A DNA stretch of 64,000 nucleotides from Rana temporaria (Eukaryota > Chordata > Amphibia > Anura > Ranidae): contig NC_053490.1 of the NCBI RefSeq assembly GCF_905171775.1, positions 82,968,677 through 83,032,676 of the forward strand. Reading direction: 5' to 3'. Shown in pieces: positions 1 through 11,682 of this stretch. Within the stretch, counting starts at the first letter, position 1. Every line of letters begins with the position of its first letter. The position numbers were made by a program, and so were the translations under genes. The notes below the pieces were generated by a model that was not told the DNA's origin, did not search any database, and saw only the letters and a list, made by a program, of their open reading frames with translations.

Positions 1-1187
1 AAAGCCAAAAGGTGTCTTAGTGCTGACCTAGCAGGATCTGTTCCATCAATACCTACACACTGAAAGTCCATTTAGTTATGAGCTGCAGGGTTCATATATT
101 CAGTTAACATAAAAGACACAAATCAATGGAGAAACCAATTTGCTTGTAGAAAGTAGCTATTATTGACACCGTGAACTAAATTGGAAAACTACCAGCCCAT
201 GTCAATGAAGAAGGGTGAGGGAGGGGCTTAAAGAAAACGAAAACTTATGTTGATCTACATCTACTGTATGCTCTCCTAATCTAAATCTCCAGTGGTCCTC
301 TAACCTAATGTACTAAATGGCCAAATTATTAAAATCAGGATTAGCCTCTCTGAGTTCACATATTTCCCCTACATTTACATCCTCTTCCTGCACATGTGTG
401 CTGGGAATGCAAGCTAGAAGGAGCCAGAAGATGCTGATAGGTAAGTGGTGACGCTCTTGTAAACAGATTAGGACAGAAGGCAGAGGAGAGAGGTAGAAAA
501 TACGTGAGTTTTTTATAAATTCAAGGGGTGTTTTTTAATTAATATCATTGTGCAGTCTTATTTATGTAATAATTATTCCGCTTCACAATTGTTTAGCAAT
601 TAGGATCATCCAATTACAGCACTGTTCTGAGTTTATGTAATTGCTCTATAAATGCAACCTGTTGTTAAAGCAGCAAAGATAAAGCCTTCTATGGCATCTA
701 TGCCATGACAGAACAGCATCCCCCTAATTAACCTCCAGCATGGGCAGTCTCATCTTTTTCAGTTTATGTGGGCTTAATGCCTTAACTTTTCTTACAGTTT
801 ACAACCACTTCTGCACTCTCCACCTCTCTCCAGCCAGTGTTAAACCTATTTTATTCTGAAGTATTCATAAATCCTCCAGGACAGGTTGTTGCCTGTGGTG
901 CAATTTAGAGATCTGTGCAGAGTCCACATTAAGTTATGTGAAAATGTAAAGTTGCAGTAAAGTGGTGAAAATACATCTGTGTGGACATTCCTTCATTACA
1001 AGTGCTAAGCCTCAGGGCGAGAATGTTGTGAGTGGGCCTCTGGCCAGGAAGCAGGTGTCCAATGCGAAATGTGTGGTGGCTACAAAGGCAGGTAGGTGAG
1101 CGCTCTATCCAAGAAGAAGCAGGGCAGGAATGGTACATCTTGGTTCCAACATCTGCCCAATCACAGGTTCCCCTGACAAAACAAGAG
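1..1187. other. Gene-free stretch
   Basis: AT-rich DNA with scattered stop codons in all frames. I see no coding region, RNA gene or clear terminal inverted repeat here. The region could be intergenic or intronic host DNA. Confidence 0.5.
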
Positions 1188-1524
1188 TAAGGGCCCTTTC
1201 ACACAGGGCTGTCGATCCCTGCTGAGCAGGCAGATGACAGGTCGGTCTCTGCACACTGTGCAGGGACCGACCTGTCAGAGCGCCGCTCTCCCCTATGGGG
1301 GATCGGATGACGACGGACCGTAGAGTTCGTTGTCATCCGATCCACCAGACAGATATAAAGGCAGGGTTTTCCTCCGTCACACTTTGGCGGAACGGATCGG
1401 ATGTCAGTGGGTATGTCACCGCTGACATCCGTGGCTCCATAGAGGTGCAGGGAGTGCCCGTTCAGGTCCACCTAAAAAACTGACAGGCAGACCTAAACGG
1501 TCCGCCTGTGTGAAAGGGCCCTTA
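1188..1524. repeat. Short inverted-repeat element (MITE), copy 1
   Basis: The ends are inverted copies of TAAGGGCCCTTTCACAC. The interior is GC-rich and full of short palindromes around GATCGGATG and GGACCGACCTGTC. The same sequence recurs inverted at 1855-2161, which identifies a repeat family rather than a unique region. No transposase is encoded. The terminal TAA/TTA could be part of the inverted repeat, so I cannot fix a target duplication. A non-autonomous DNA transposon is the likely class. Confidence 0.75.
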
Positions 1525-1854
1525 CACTTTATTTCAAAGTGCAAAATTGTGTCACTTTATAATCTGAGCCTCTTCAGACACTTTGACAGGCCATTTGCTC
1601 CATATGTGCGAACTCTCTGTGGTTTTAGAACTTTTTGCGTTTTCAAGGCTATTTTAAAAAGGCAATGATATATCGTGCATGGCCTACATAATTGCTTTGT
1701 GTATAACCATGCTTAGTATTTGACAAACTGGATGAAATGTTTCCTAATTGCATGAAAGTTTTGTCTGCTAATTTGTTCACTGTTTCTGCCTGACTAAAAA
1801 ATGAATACAGGTCCCATATTTGCTAGGAGAGAAGGAGGGAAGAGTGTTTACTCC

Positions 1855-2161
1855 AAGGGCTCTTTCACACGGGCGGACCGTTCAGGTCTGCCTGACAGTT
1901 TTTTAGGTGGTCCTAAACAGGCGCTCCGTGCTCCTCTATGCCCGCTGATATCCGACCCGCCTTGATCCGCCAAAGTGTGACGGAGGAAAAACCTACTTTT
2001 CCATCCGTCTGGCGGATCGGATCGGGTGAACACGGACAGACGGTCCATGTTCATCTGATCCCCCCATAGGGGAGAGCGGTGAAAAGACAGGGCGGTCCCT
2101 GCACAGTGTGCGGGGACCGCCCTGTCATCCGCCGGATCCGCACCGTGTGAAAGGGGCCTTA
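1855..2161. repeat. Short inverted-repeat element (MITE), copy 2, inverted
   Basis: Ends resemble AGGGCTCTTTCACACGG and its complement. The internal order is the reverse complement of the element at 1188-1524: the TGACAGTTTTTTAGGTGG stretch is at the left here and at the right there, and the stretch reading GCACAGTGTGC here matches GCACACTGTGC in copy 1. The copies are diverged, with many substitutions, so these are two old insertions about 330 bp apart. Confidence 0.75.
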
Positions 2162-2358
2162 CCCTATTCAGCTGGGTATCTATGTATAATTTAAACTCCT
2201 GCCCTTCAAGTTTATTCACAGCATTAGGCCTCTTGAAAGCCTAGCTATTGGTCAGCTTGGCAAAGAGCTTCAGAGTAGCATGCTGTAGTATTCTAATAGC
2301 TTGGCATCTGGATATTGGACATCTATTAGGAACAAAAATAACTGCAGGTATACTTTAA

Positions 2359-3293
2359 CCCCTTGCTGACCACCCGCTGTCGTTATATGGAGGCAGGATG
2401 GCTCGTTCCCGCGAATAGCCATACCTGTACGTCGGCTCCTTTAAGAGCCATAGTAGGCATGCCTGTGCACCCGCTGCACGGCAGGGAACCCAAAGCGTGT
2501 GGAGGGCGGCCGCGATGTCCGCCGGCCTCCCGCAATTACGGGCACAAGAGCCAGAACGGGGATCTGTGTGTGTAAACACACAAATCCCCATTCTGACAGG
2601 GGAGGAGAGACAGATCTGCTGTTCCTAGTAATTAGGAACAGTGATCTGTCTCCTCCTCTAGTCAGTCCCATCCCCCACAGTTAGAAACACCTCCCTAGGA
2701 AACACATTTAACCTCTTGATTGCCTCCTAGTGTTAGCCCCTTCCCTGCCAGTGACATTTACACTGTAATCTGCATTTTTTTTAGCGCTGAACACTGTTTA
2801 AATATCAATAGTCCCCAAAAAGTGTCAAACGTGTCCGATCTGTCTATTGCAATGTCGCAGTCCCGCTAAAAATGGCAGATCGTCGCCATTACTAGTAAAA
2901 AAAAAAAAAACTCTATCCCCTATTTTGTAGACGCTATAACTTTAGCGCAAACCAATGAATACACGCTTATTATGTAGAATAATACATATTGGCCTAAACT
3001 GGTGAAGATTTTTTTTTTTACGTTTTTGGGGATATTTATTGTAGCAAAGAGTAAAAAATATAATTTTTTTTCAAAATTGTTGCTCTTTTTTTGTTTATAG
3101 CGCAAAAAATAAAAACCACAGAGGTGATCAAATAACACCAAAAAAAGCTCTATTTGTGGGGGAAAAAAAGACCTCCATTTTGTTTGGGTACAGCGTCGCA
3201 CGACCGCGCAATTGTCAGTTAAAGTGAAGCAGTGCCGTATCTAAAAAAATGGGCTGGTCATTAAGGGGGCAAATTCTTCTGGTCTTTAAGTGG
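2359..3293. mobile_element. piggyBac-type non-autonomous element
   Basis: It is flanked by TTAA at 2355-2358 and 3294-3297. The ends are CCCCTTGCTGACC and the complement of GGTCTTTAAGTGG. The interior contains the family landmarks seen in many copies across this window: CGCTATAACTTT, GTAGAATAATACATATTGGCCTAAACT (here split by changes), AGCTCTATTTGTG and ATTGTCAGTTAAAG. The TTAA target duplication is the hallmark of the piggyBac superfamily; assignment of the family rests on that alone. No transposase gene is present. Confidence 0.7.
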
Positions 3294-3297
3294 TTAA

Positions 3298-4167
3298 AGA
3301 GAACCTATGAGTACAACATTATAGCTGCAATTTCTGACTTGTTTTTAATAATGTAAGCTGCAGGGTTTATCTCATGATCCTGGTTCCTAAGGTCAGTACC
3401 ATGTGAGTTACTGACCAGGAACAAGTTGAAAAGCTGAGCTTGTGGGCAGATCTCAAGGCTCCCTAAAGAGGAAACTCTGTAAACTTCACCCACTAATGCC
3501 AAACTAAGCAGGTGGAGGACACAGTCATAAGAAATATGCATTAAGGCAGCACCGCAACTAAGAAGGGAGCACATGTTGTGGCACAATTATCTCTTCCTGT
3601 CTCATCAACTTCACAGCAGCGTTACACTTGACCAACTGTACACAGACTTTCATGGGGCAGCACTTTTGAGGGGATAGTGCCAAGCCTGTATCCCACTCTC
3701 CATTCCAGCTTTGATGTCACCTCACTGATATACCCGAGACTTTTTACTAGCTTTAAACATAAGCTTGCTAGCGTTCTGTACTTCTGAGGATCCTCTCTCA
3801 TATTCTTCCCTGTGACATAAAGGCTAGATAAATGGGGGCTCCGTACTGCGGTTCTGGTCCCAAGAATGAGTCACCAGTCACTAGGGAGGGAGTTGCGTTC
3901 AGAAACCTCCTTACTACCGGGGCACACCGTCATCCCTGCCAAGTCACTGTATGCTTGTCGGCTGGTGACTTCAGCACCAAACACTCCTCCAGTTGCAATG
4001 GCACACTTGCTAACCCTTGGTAGTGTTCTTCCCTTGTTGTAAGCCCTGTTCTTTTATACGCCTTGTATGCACCCCTTTGTAGGAACTTCAGACCAGGCAT
4101 TTAGTAACTTTGAGAATTTAAACTTGTTCTTCTTGCAAGTACAAAATTAATGTGGCACAGTCTCTCA
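3298..4167. other. Gene-free stretch
   Basis: No terminal repeats, coding region or RNA gene that I can support. Open frames here are short and show no recognisable domain. Confidence 0.5.
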
Positions 4168-4607
4168 TGCCTCGTACACACCATCACTTTATGTGATGAA
4201 AAAAAACGACACTTTCTGTGAAGTAAAAAATGAAGTTTTTGAAACTTCAATTTTCAAAGACGAAGTTGCCTACACACCATCGTTTTCTCACAATGTTCTT
4301 GCAAAGTGAGGTTACGTTCCACCACGTTTTACCATTGAAGCTTGCTTCATAAGTAGCTTCTGGGCATGCGTGGATGAAAAAACGTCTTAGAAAACGACGT
4401 TTTTTTTGCTACACACGGTCAATTTCTGTGAAGTAAAAAGTGCACTTTTGAAAAACGACACATAAAATTGAAGCATGCTTCAATTTTTTTTTGGTCGTTT
4501 TTTACAAGACATAAAACGACGTTTTCCCCCACACACAGTCAATTAAAGTGACGTTTTTAAAAACGTCATTTTTTTTCATCACATAAAGTGATGGTGTGTA
4601 CGCGGCA
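4168..4607. mobile_element. Harbinger-type MITE with ends like the 10.7-kb element
   Basis: The left end begins TGCCTCGTACACACCATCAC and the right end is the complement of TGCCGCGTACACACCATCAC. It is flanked by the 3-bp duplication TCA (4165-4167 and 4608-4610). The ends nearly match those of the complete Harbinger at 10735-18031, and so does an internal stretch around AAGCATGCTTCAATTTT with neighbouring GACATAAAACGACGTTTT, which matches that element's left subterminal region in opposite orientation. It has no coding capacity and is probably a deletion derivative that was moved by a related transposase. Confidence 0.85.
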
Positions 4608-4650
4608 TCACAGTTCCCCGCATATGCAGTTCTGACCACTTCCTCCTTAC

Positions 4651-4985
4651 TCAGGCTGCCCATTTCATACATCTCAGATACGGTAGGAAGAGTCCATTAT
4701 TAAGGTCCATGCTCTGACTTCCAGCACTCTGACTGGGTAACCCAATAGAAAGGTCACTTCCTCTTGTAGAATCACATTTTGCAGTATCCATAGTTACATA
4801 GTAGGTAAGGTTGAATAAAGACAGCATTCCATCCAGTTCAACCTGTGTAGGTGTTTGTGTGTAGAAAATTAATTTCTCATATCCTCGTATATTGTTTTTG
4901 CCAAGATGCACGTCCAAGAGTCTTTTAAAACTATCTATACTGCCTGCCGACACCACCAATTGTGGAAGAGAGTTCCACATCTTTA
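4651..4985 (-). pseudogene. Possible non-LTR retrotransposon 3' fragment
   Basis: Read on the minus strand the start resembles the C-terminal end of LINE reverse transcriptases (WNSLPQLVV, then SIDSFKRLLDVH). It is followed by CTACACAGGTTGAACTGGATGG and a CCTACTATGTAACTATGG tail, a pattern I know from a common amphibian repeat. Only about 100 codons remain and no start or catalytic region is present. It could equally be a high-copy repeat that is no longer linked to a LINE. Confidence 0.4.
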
Positions 4986-5489
4986 CCGCCCTGACAGTGA
5001 AAACCCCCTAGCTTATCCCTTTCTGGCTTTTTCCATGCAGAAGGTCCATAGATCACAATAGACTGTCTCCCCCTAGGTATTTATTGTCCACCACAAGGGG
5101 GCAGCGCCATAAACACCTGGGATTGGCAGTCTTAACCCTTACCTAACCCCTGGACAGCCTACTATAAATGAAACTCACTAGCACACTACTGTACAATACA
5201 ACAATAGGAGGTATAGTGTACCCCAAAAGTAGGCATCTGCCTACAAGCTAGCTGATCATATGCCTTTAATAGGTTTATTTCTGCATTACAGCATGCAAGT
5301 GTAAACATTTATGGATCTACTTCACTTTGTTAAGCCCCTAAAAGTTGGGCTTATTCACAATACTGTGCCCCCGTAATGTGCAGTACCATTTTTTTTTTTA
5401 AAGAATCTCAATGCATGTCCAGAACACAACTGCATAGTTACAGCACACTGCAGTGCACTGTAATCCAGCATGATTTTTTTAGGCATTAA

Positions 5490-5937
5490 AGGATCACTAA
5501 AGGAAACATTTTTTAGCTAAATAGCTTCCTTTACCTTACTGCAGTACTGGTTTCATGTTCTCATTGTTCGTTTTTGCTTTGAAGTAGCTGTAATTCTGCT
5601 GTGATCTCCACACTTCCTGCTTCTCTGGCTCCTTATGAAAAATCTCATGGCAGCTTTTCACTGTGGTCCAAGCTGTGTGTCTAAAACTCCTCAGAACCAA
5701 TCAGATTCATTTTAAAAACAAAACACTGCCCTGGATTTGTTTGTTTTTGTTCTGTGGGTCTCTTTACTTCACAGAAACATGAAACCAGTTTAAAAACGAA
5801 AGTGAAACTAAAGGCACATTATATGATTGAATTTAATCTATTTTTAATCATTTTTAAAAGGAATCAGTTAACTTTTATGTCTCTATACCCTGTAAACAGT
5901 AATTTCAGCAAAAACATTTTTTTCCTTTAGTGTTACA
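5490..5937. repeat. piggyBac-type short element, degraded right end
   Basis: The left end follows TTAA (5486-5489) and reads AGGATCACTAAAGGAAAC. The right end is an inverted match ending TTTTTTTCCTTTAGTG. The interior (TAGCTTCCTTTACCTTACTG) matches the cleaner copy at 41044-41424. The right TTAA is not preserved. No gene inside. Confidence 0.6.
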
Positions 5938-6595
5938 ACCCATTCATTTTAAATAAGTTGCTTAACGTGACATGACACAACATGCCTCAGTGCACAATAA
6001 CACATGTACTACAGTACACTGCATTCTTTTGTGAATGGGCCTAAATGTTTGACCATTTTACAAGTACTCTTATTCTATTCCTTTGACTGTAGATAGGGAG
6101 GAAATCACATTCTGCAAATCACAGGCTTCAGTAAATCTTTCAAATTCAGTTAAAGTAAAGGGTCATTGTCTGATACAAAATCTTCTGGAATTACAGGTCT
6201 AGAAATATATTTTCAAATTATCATTCACAGTGTATATACTAAGGTGATTTTTAAAGGATTAGTGTAAAAACATCTGCTGTAATAGTTGTAGTGGAATAGC
6301 ATTCCTCTGTTATGATTACCTGATCCTTACAAAGCTGGTTCAAGGTCAATATTCAAGAAGAGAGGAGTAAAGAAATCACCTTGTCTTAACCAATACTGTG
6401 CATGGCTTTGTTTTGCATGCAAATGATTGAATTTGAACCAAATGCTTCACTAATCTTTCAAACAATACATTACCAGCAGTGATCATCAGTATTTGCAATG
6501 GTCAGCTTGATAACACAGAGAAAAAATTATTTTTGTTAGTTAGTACCCAGTAGGAATATTCATCTGTTGGTCCCACACGTGAATTCGGGCATATA
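5938..6595. other. Gene-free stretch
   Basis: AT-rich sequence with no supported feature up to the left end of the next element. Confidence 0.5.
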
Positions 6596-6998
6596 GGGGC
6601 AGATCCACAAAGTAAATGCGCCGACTTAACTCGAGATACGAGGCGTAATTGAAATTTACACGGCGCGTATATTTGCGCCTGATCCTCAAAACCTCAAAAT
6701 CCTGTTTTTCCGTCCTACCTAAAATAATTACACCGGCGCTTTTCTGTGCGCAAATTAAGCTAGAAACGCCGCTGTTTTGATAGGCAAAGATGCAAATGAG
6801 GGAGATAGGGTGATCCACAAAATTAGGTGTGTGCGCCGTAGATTACGCCCTGTGCACTTCTGTTAGTTTCAATGTGTAAATTTACCCATTATAAAAGGTG
6901 CCCAAATTTTACACATGCCGTGTAATGGTCAGCTAAAGCAACACCATTAAGGAAGAGCTGAGCACACATACTTGCTGGACTACAATCTGTATGCCAAC

Positions 6999-7115
6999 AT
7001 GCCAGGGGCATCCATGCGCATAGCTAGACTAGTGACTTCAGTGACCGAGGGTACCCCCTATTTTGAGGGAACAGCAGTCAGGAGACGCCTCGCAGAATGC
7101 TTCTTTGCACAGTAA
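6999..7115 (+). pseudogene. Possible C-terminal remnant of a HARBI1-type transposase
   Basis: A 38-codon frame ends in a TAA stop. Its end (GTAVRRRLAECFFAQ) has the shape of the terminal helix of HARBI1-type transposases. The complete elements in this window end similarly with ARAVRQSYVDYFMGRG and AREVRDKYVEYFMGRG. It lies just inside the left terminus of the 6596-9640 element, converging on the accessory gene, where a transposase 3' end could be expected. The catalytic region would have been deleted. The match is short, so this may be chance. Confidence 0.3.
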
Positions 7116-7506
7116 ACACACACATTAATTATGTCACAATGAGAATGCATAAATGCACACCCACTGTGGTCCCTAGCACAGACATATCACATGCACATCT
7201 AATTGGATTAGATCCAAGTACCCCCCCCCCCCCCCATTGGTACTTGGGAGCAGTAATGCCCTGCCACGGCTCCAATTCTGTTACTGTGCATTCATACACC
7301 ATTCAGGAACCTGGGATCACTTCTCCCTGGTCCTGGGGATCCCTTCTCCACCAAAACTGAGGGTGACACCCCTTATTTAATCAGGAATGCCACCCCCCAC
7401 ATTCACACATCATTCACACACATAAACCAAATCATAAGTACATTATAATAAACAAAAATCATAAAAAAAAATAAAAAATATAAAAAATAAAAAGTACCCC
7501 TGCAAA

Positions 7507-8879
7507 TTAATTTTGGCGGCGTTTGCTCCGCCTGGGCTGCCCACGGGCACGGACACGGGCACGGCCATGGCCGACTGGAGAATCTTCGTGGGAGGGTGTG
7601 AGCAGGGGAGGGAGTATCTTCATGGGGGGGTGGGTGAGCAGGGGAAGGAGGAGCCTCCCCTGGTGTCTGTCCTCCTGCTGGCCTGCCCTCCAAGGCCACT
7701 GCTATCCTTGTGAGACAGACAGTGACGGCAGCCGTATTGGCCTGGCAGCCCGGGTATTGTCCTGCACAGCCTGGGTCAGGGCAGTCACCTCCTGGGCCAG
7801 GCCTGTTGTGGCGGTCTGCAGGTCACACAAACATGTGATGACCGCCAATGAGTTGGTGGCCACATCACCGAGTGACTCCTTCATTACACCCAGGCTGTGC
7901 TCCATCTGGGTCAGAGTGACTTTTATCTGACCCAGACTGCGGGTCTGCCGGGCATTGTCCTTCTGAAGACTGGCCGGCAGACGCTCCAACACCCCCCTGG
8001 TCTCCTGGGTCCCCATCCTGCCTGCCCCTGAGGCTTGTGGCCTGGAGGGGGGAGAATGACCCTTGTGGGTTGCGGCCTGTTGGGGGAGGAGTGGGAGGGG
8101 CTACCCCTGATGGTGGCCTGACTGCTGCCAGCCTCTGGGGTAGGCTCTGGGGTAGCCTCAAGTGTAGCCTCAAGGGTATCCTCAAAGGTCATCATATCAG
8201 ATGCCAAAATGACTTCCCTCCCCCTCATCCTCCTCCCCCACACCCTCCTCATGAGGGGAGGTTTGGCCACTCCCCTCCCCTGGGGACTCCTGCCCTTCTT
8301 GGGACTCCTCAGCAGCCTCTTGTCCTTGGGGTGGTGCAGCAGCCTGGCCTGATGGGCCAGCAACCTCCTGGTCATCTGTGGAGGACACAAAACAATCACA
8401 GGTTTGAGGATCCACACACTTGGCACATCTTCCCTTCCCCCACCCACACATGCTAATTACCAGATAGAAAAACCAAAAACGTACCTGGCCTCACAGGAAC
8501 ATCTGATTGATATCCACGCAGGCCCACCACCTGCTCTGGCTGGAAACACCGGGCCACTGCCCATTCCTCCTCACTCAGACGGATGGGGCAGGGTCCCCCT
8601 CCTCCAGTGCCCGTGTTATGGGCAGTGATCTTTGCCACTTTGTTCCGGACCACGCTCTTCAGATCATTTATCTTTTTTTGTATGCCAGCGGGGGTCCTCG
8701 TCCCCCCCCCCCGCCGCATTGATCTGATCTGTGATCTTTTTTAGAATCGCCTTCCTTTGGGCCGGGGAGGTGTTCCGGCTCTCAGGCCCATGTAAATAGC
8801 GCCCATATAGGACGATGGACCTAGCAAGGATTTGCTTCTCAACCTGATTAAAATTGAGCTTCCTGCGCTTGGGTGCCAT
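7507..8879 (-). pseudogene. NAIF1-type Myb/SANT accessory gene, frameshifted
   Basis: The start at 8879 encodes MAPKRRKLNFNQVEKQILA. After the frameshift it continues with IQKKINDLKSVVRNKVAKI, together giving the Myb/SANT-like domain (Myb_DNA-bind_5 type) of NAIF1 and of Harbinger Myb proteins, which bind element ends and carry the transposase to the nucleus. An 11-G run at 8702-8712 breaks the frame inside this domain. A plausible intron follows (donor GTACGT after 8485, acceptor CCACAG before 8375; phase 1). The second exon is acidic and Pro/Gln-rich, and needs at least two more frame changes to reach a leucine-rich, coiled-coil-like segment (LPASLQKDNARQTRSLGQIK) and a basic tail (RARGQPRRSKRRQN) ending at 7507. 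I read it as a pseudogene; the G-run could instead be a sequencing error. Confidence 0.65.
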
Positions 8880-8892
8880 CACAGACACCACT

Positions 8893-9205
8893 CAGCAACA
8901 AGAAACTCACAGGACAAACAAACAAAAATACACACACAACAAACAAACAAAAACACTCACAGAAGAAACACACAAAAAGCAAAACACACAAGCAGACAGC
9001 TACTACAAATTCAAAAACAAACACGCAAAAAAAACCCACAAAATACAATCAGAAAAAAACAAACACAATATACAATCAGAAAAAAAAAATACACTCATAA
9101 AAAAACAAACAGAAAATACACTTAGCAGAAACAAACACCAACTACAATCTAATACTCCTCCAAAACTTCTCTATCACACACAACTCACCAACAAACACCG
9201 ACAAA
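8893..9205. repeat. A/C-rich low-complexity tract
   Basis: Dominated by AAACAAACAAAAACAC-type sequence upstream of the Myb-type pseudogene. The open frames across it are compositional artefacts of Lys/Asn/Thr/Gln codons, not proteins. Confidence 0.7.
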
Positions 9206-9991
9206 CATTCAGAGCAGAAGCAACTTGCTCTAGGAAGGGTAACACAGGGAAATACTTTTGCAAGGGAAGTGTGTTTGACTGGGGCTATTTATACACAGGG
9301 CGATCCTCAAACTAAGTACGCTTGGCCTTTTACCCATCTCACTGATTGCGCAGAGCAAATTTCTGCACATGCCCAGTGAGAAGCAGATTCGTGCGCGCAT
9401 GCGCAGTACGGCCGGACCTTCATTTGCATGGGGTCACGGCTCATTACAATGAAGCACGCCCACTTCCTTCCCACTTGCAATAACCCCGCCTTACGCCTCG
9501 GAATTTAAGTTACGCAAGCGCAATTTTGTGCGCAAATGCGCTGTGGATACGGCAATTACGACACCAACTTAGGGCGCCGTAACTTAAATGACATAAGTTT
9601 TGAGTAACTTAATTTGCGCCGCTGATTGTGGATCTGGCCCATAGTGTGTAATCGGTTTTTATTAAACAAAGCTCTTTTTTAATGTCACTTTTCATAAAGT
9701 AGCATTGATATCCATCCAGTATTGTGGATATGTTCCCTTACCAGAGTTCCAATGTACGTTCCACGTTACTGAGCTGTATTGTCACTTGGAGCCCCCGGCT
9801 AGCAGTTTCTCGATAGACAGTGGCATTCCTAATTTGCCAATGTACATGCTTTGATGAAGTCAATCATTGCTTAGCAGAGTTTTCACTAAGCCTAACACAT
9901 TTTGACTTTCCTGCCTTTCTCAAAAGCTGTAGATGCTAATCTTCTGCATCTTTTTATAGGGATGTTACATTATTGATGTTAGACACTCAGT

Positions 9992-10709
9992 GGGGCAGAT
10001 TCACAGAAGAAATAAGCCGGAGTATCTACTGATACTCCGGCGTATTTTCAAATCTGCCGCGTCGTATCTTTAGTTCGAATTCTCAAACAAAGATACGACG
10101 GCTTTTGGCTAGAATCCGACAGGCGTACAGCTTCGTACGCCTTCGGATCCTAGGTGTAATACTTCGGCGCCCGCTGGGTGGAGTTTGCGTCGTTTTCCGC
10201 GTCGGTTATGCTAATTAGCTGATTACGGCGATCCACGACGGTACGCGCGTTCGTCGCATTCTCTTACGTCATCGCTAGTCGGCTTTTCCCGGCGTAAAGT
10301 TAAACCTGCTATTTAGGTGGTGTCAAATTAGACCAGCCATGTTAAAGTATGGCCGTCGTTCCCGCGTCGAATTTAAATTTTTTTTTTGCGTAAGACGTCC
10401 GAGAATACGAAAGGACATAACGCACGTCGCCGTTCAAAAAACACGTTGGGGCGCCGTAATTTCACGGAAAGCACGGCGGGAAATTTCCAAACGGAGCATG
10501 CGCAGAATGTTCGGCGCGGGAACGCGCCTAATTTAAATGGTACACGCCCCATTTGAATTAGGCGGTCTTGCGCCGGACGAATTTACGTTACGCCGCCGCA
10601 AGTTTACAGGCAAGTGCTTTGTGAATCAAGCACTTGCGCTTAAAACTTGCGGCGGTGTAACGTAAATGACATATGTTACGCCGCAGCGCAAGTACGTGAA
10701 TCTGGCCCC
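9992..10709. mobile_element. Long inverted-repeat MITE (GGGGCAGATTCAC family)
   Basis: The left end reads GGGGCAGATTCACAGAAG and the right end is the complement of GGGGCCAGATTCACGTAC. The interior is rich in CG and inverted modules (GATACTCCGGCGTATT, TACGACGG, ACTTGCGGCGGTGTAACG). It belongs with 32427-33144 and 44947-45676. No clean flanking duplication remains. The short frames inside follow the repeat and show no domain. It ends only about 25 bp before the complete Harbinger. Confidence 0.7.
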
Positions 10710-11682
10710 GTATGTCTATTCACTAGTCCCATTATGCCGCGTACACACCATCGCTTTCTGCGATGGAAAAAAACGACATTTTGAAAAACGTCAATTTAAT
10801 TGACTGTGTGTGGGCAAAAACGTCGTTTTATGTCTTCTAAAAAACGACAGAAAAAAATTGAAGCATGCTTCAATTTTATGTGTCGTTTTTGGCCGACGTC
10901 GTTTTCTGTGTTCTAAACATTGACCGTGTGTACGTAAAAACGTCGATTTAAGCCTGCGCATGCTCAGAAGCAAGTTAGGAGACGGCAGCGCTCATTCATG
11001 TAAAACGACTGTTCAGAATGGAATCAGCACATTCGTTAAGGTGTTTTTCAGCTTATAGACAAGAAAAGAAAGCGCTTCTTTAACCCCTGCTTTTAACTGC
11101 TACCCTGAAATGGACGTTTGTTGCGGCTGATCTTGTTACATAGTTATGACAAGCTTTTAATTCGTTTCTTTCTTGTTTGATAATGTTTATGTTTGTGTTC
11201 TGTTATTTAGTTGTATCTTCCATCTTAAACATTTTAAATATATATATTGGTCCACCTTTTTTTTATTTTTTTATATTTTTGTCACCAATTTTATTTGTAA
11301 TCTCTATTTTGTGTTTATTTAGGAGTGTGTGAAGTGTCTGCAACAACCTAATTTTTTCTTTAACTCACCCACAAGCATGTTTTTTTACCTTGTTAATGTT
11401 TGCAATATTTATTTTGTAATGGGTCTGCCCACTCAATAATGATCTCTCAAATCTACAATAAAGAAACATGGTGAAATTTGGCTGAAAAATTAACATTTAT
11501 TTTAGTCTTCATAAAAATTCCAAAAAAAAAAGGTGGCAACCCAAAAACACAACATAATAAAAACAAAGATGCCAAGGAAGGCAGCACTTTAGAGCATGCT
11601 TGAATTTTTCTGAAAACAAGGGTCCCCGAAGCCACAAATACAGCCTGTGAGTCCACATTAAAATTCCATCAGGGGCACCGTA

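Larger units (their letters stand above)
6596..9640. mobile_element. Degenerate Harbinger-like element with a NAIF1-type gene
   Basis: The left end reads GGGGCAGATCCACAA and the right end is the complement of GGGCCAGATCCACAA. ATA flanks both sides (6593-6595 and 9641-9643). The subterminal regions are rich in GGCGC and ACGGCG palindromes, as in the shorter elements at 9992, 32427 and 44947 that share these ends. Inside are a minus-strand Myb-type gene with frameshifts (7507-8879) and a possible remnant of a transposase C-terminus (6999-7115). No DDE core is visible, so the copy looks non-autonomous. Assignment to the Harbinger group rests on the 3-bp duplication and the accessory gene. Confidence 0.7.

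Noticed and set aside
7403..7699. Hydrophobic C-terminal frame after the Myb-type pseudogene (ending in Phe/Tyr-rich sequence)
   Set aside because: It reads through AT-rich 3' sequence in a shifted frame. The basic tail ending at 7507 in another frame fits the family better.
10339..10536. Basic Arg-rich frame
   Set aside because: Lies in a non-coding inverted-repeat MITE; the composition comes from CG-rich repeat modules.
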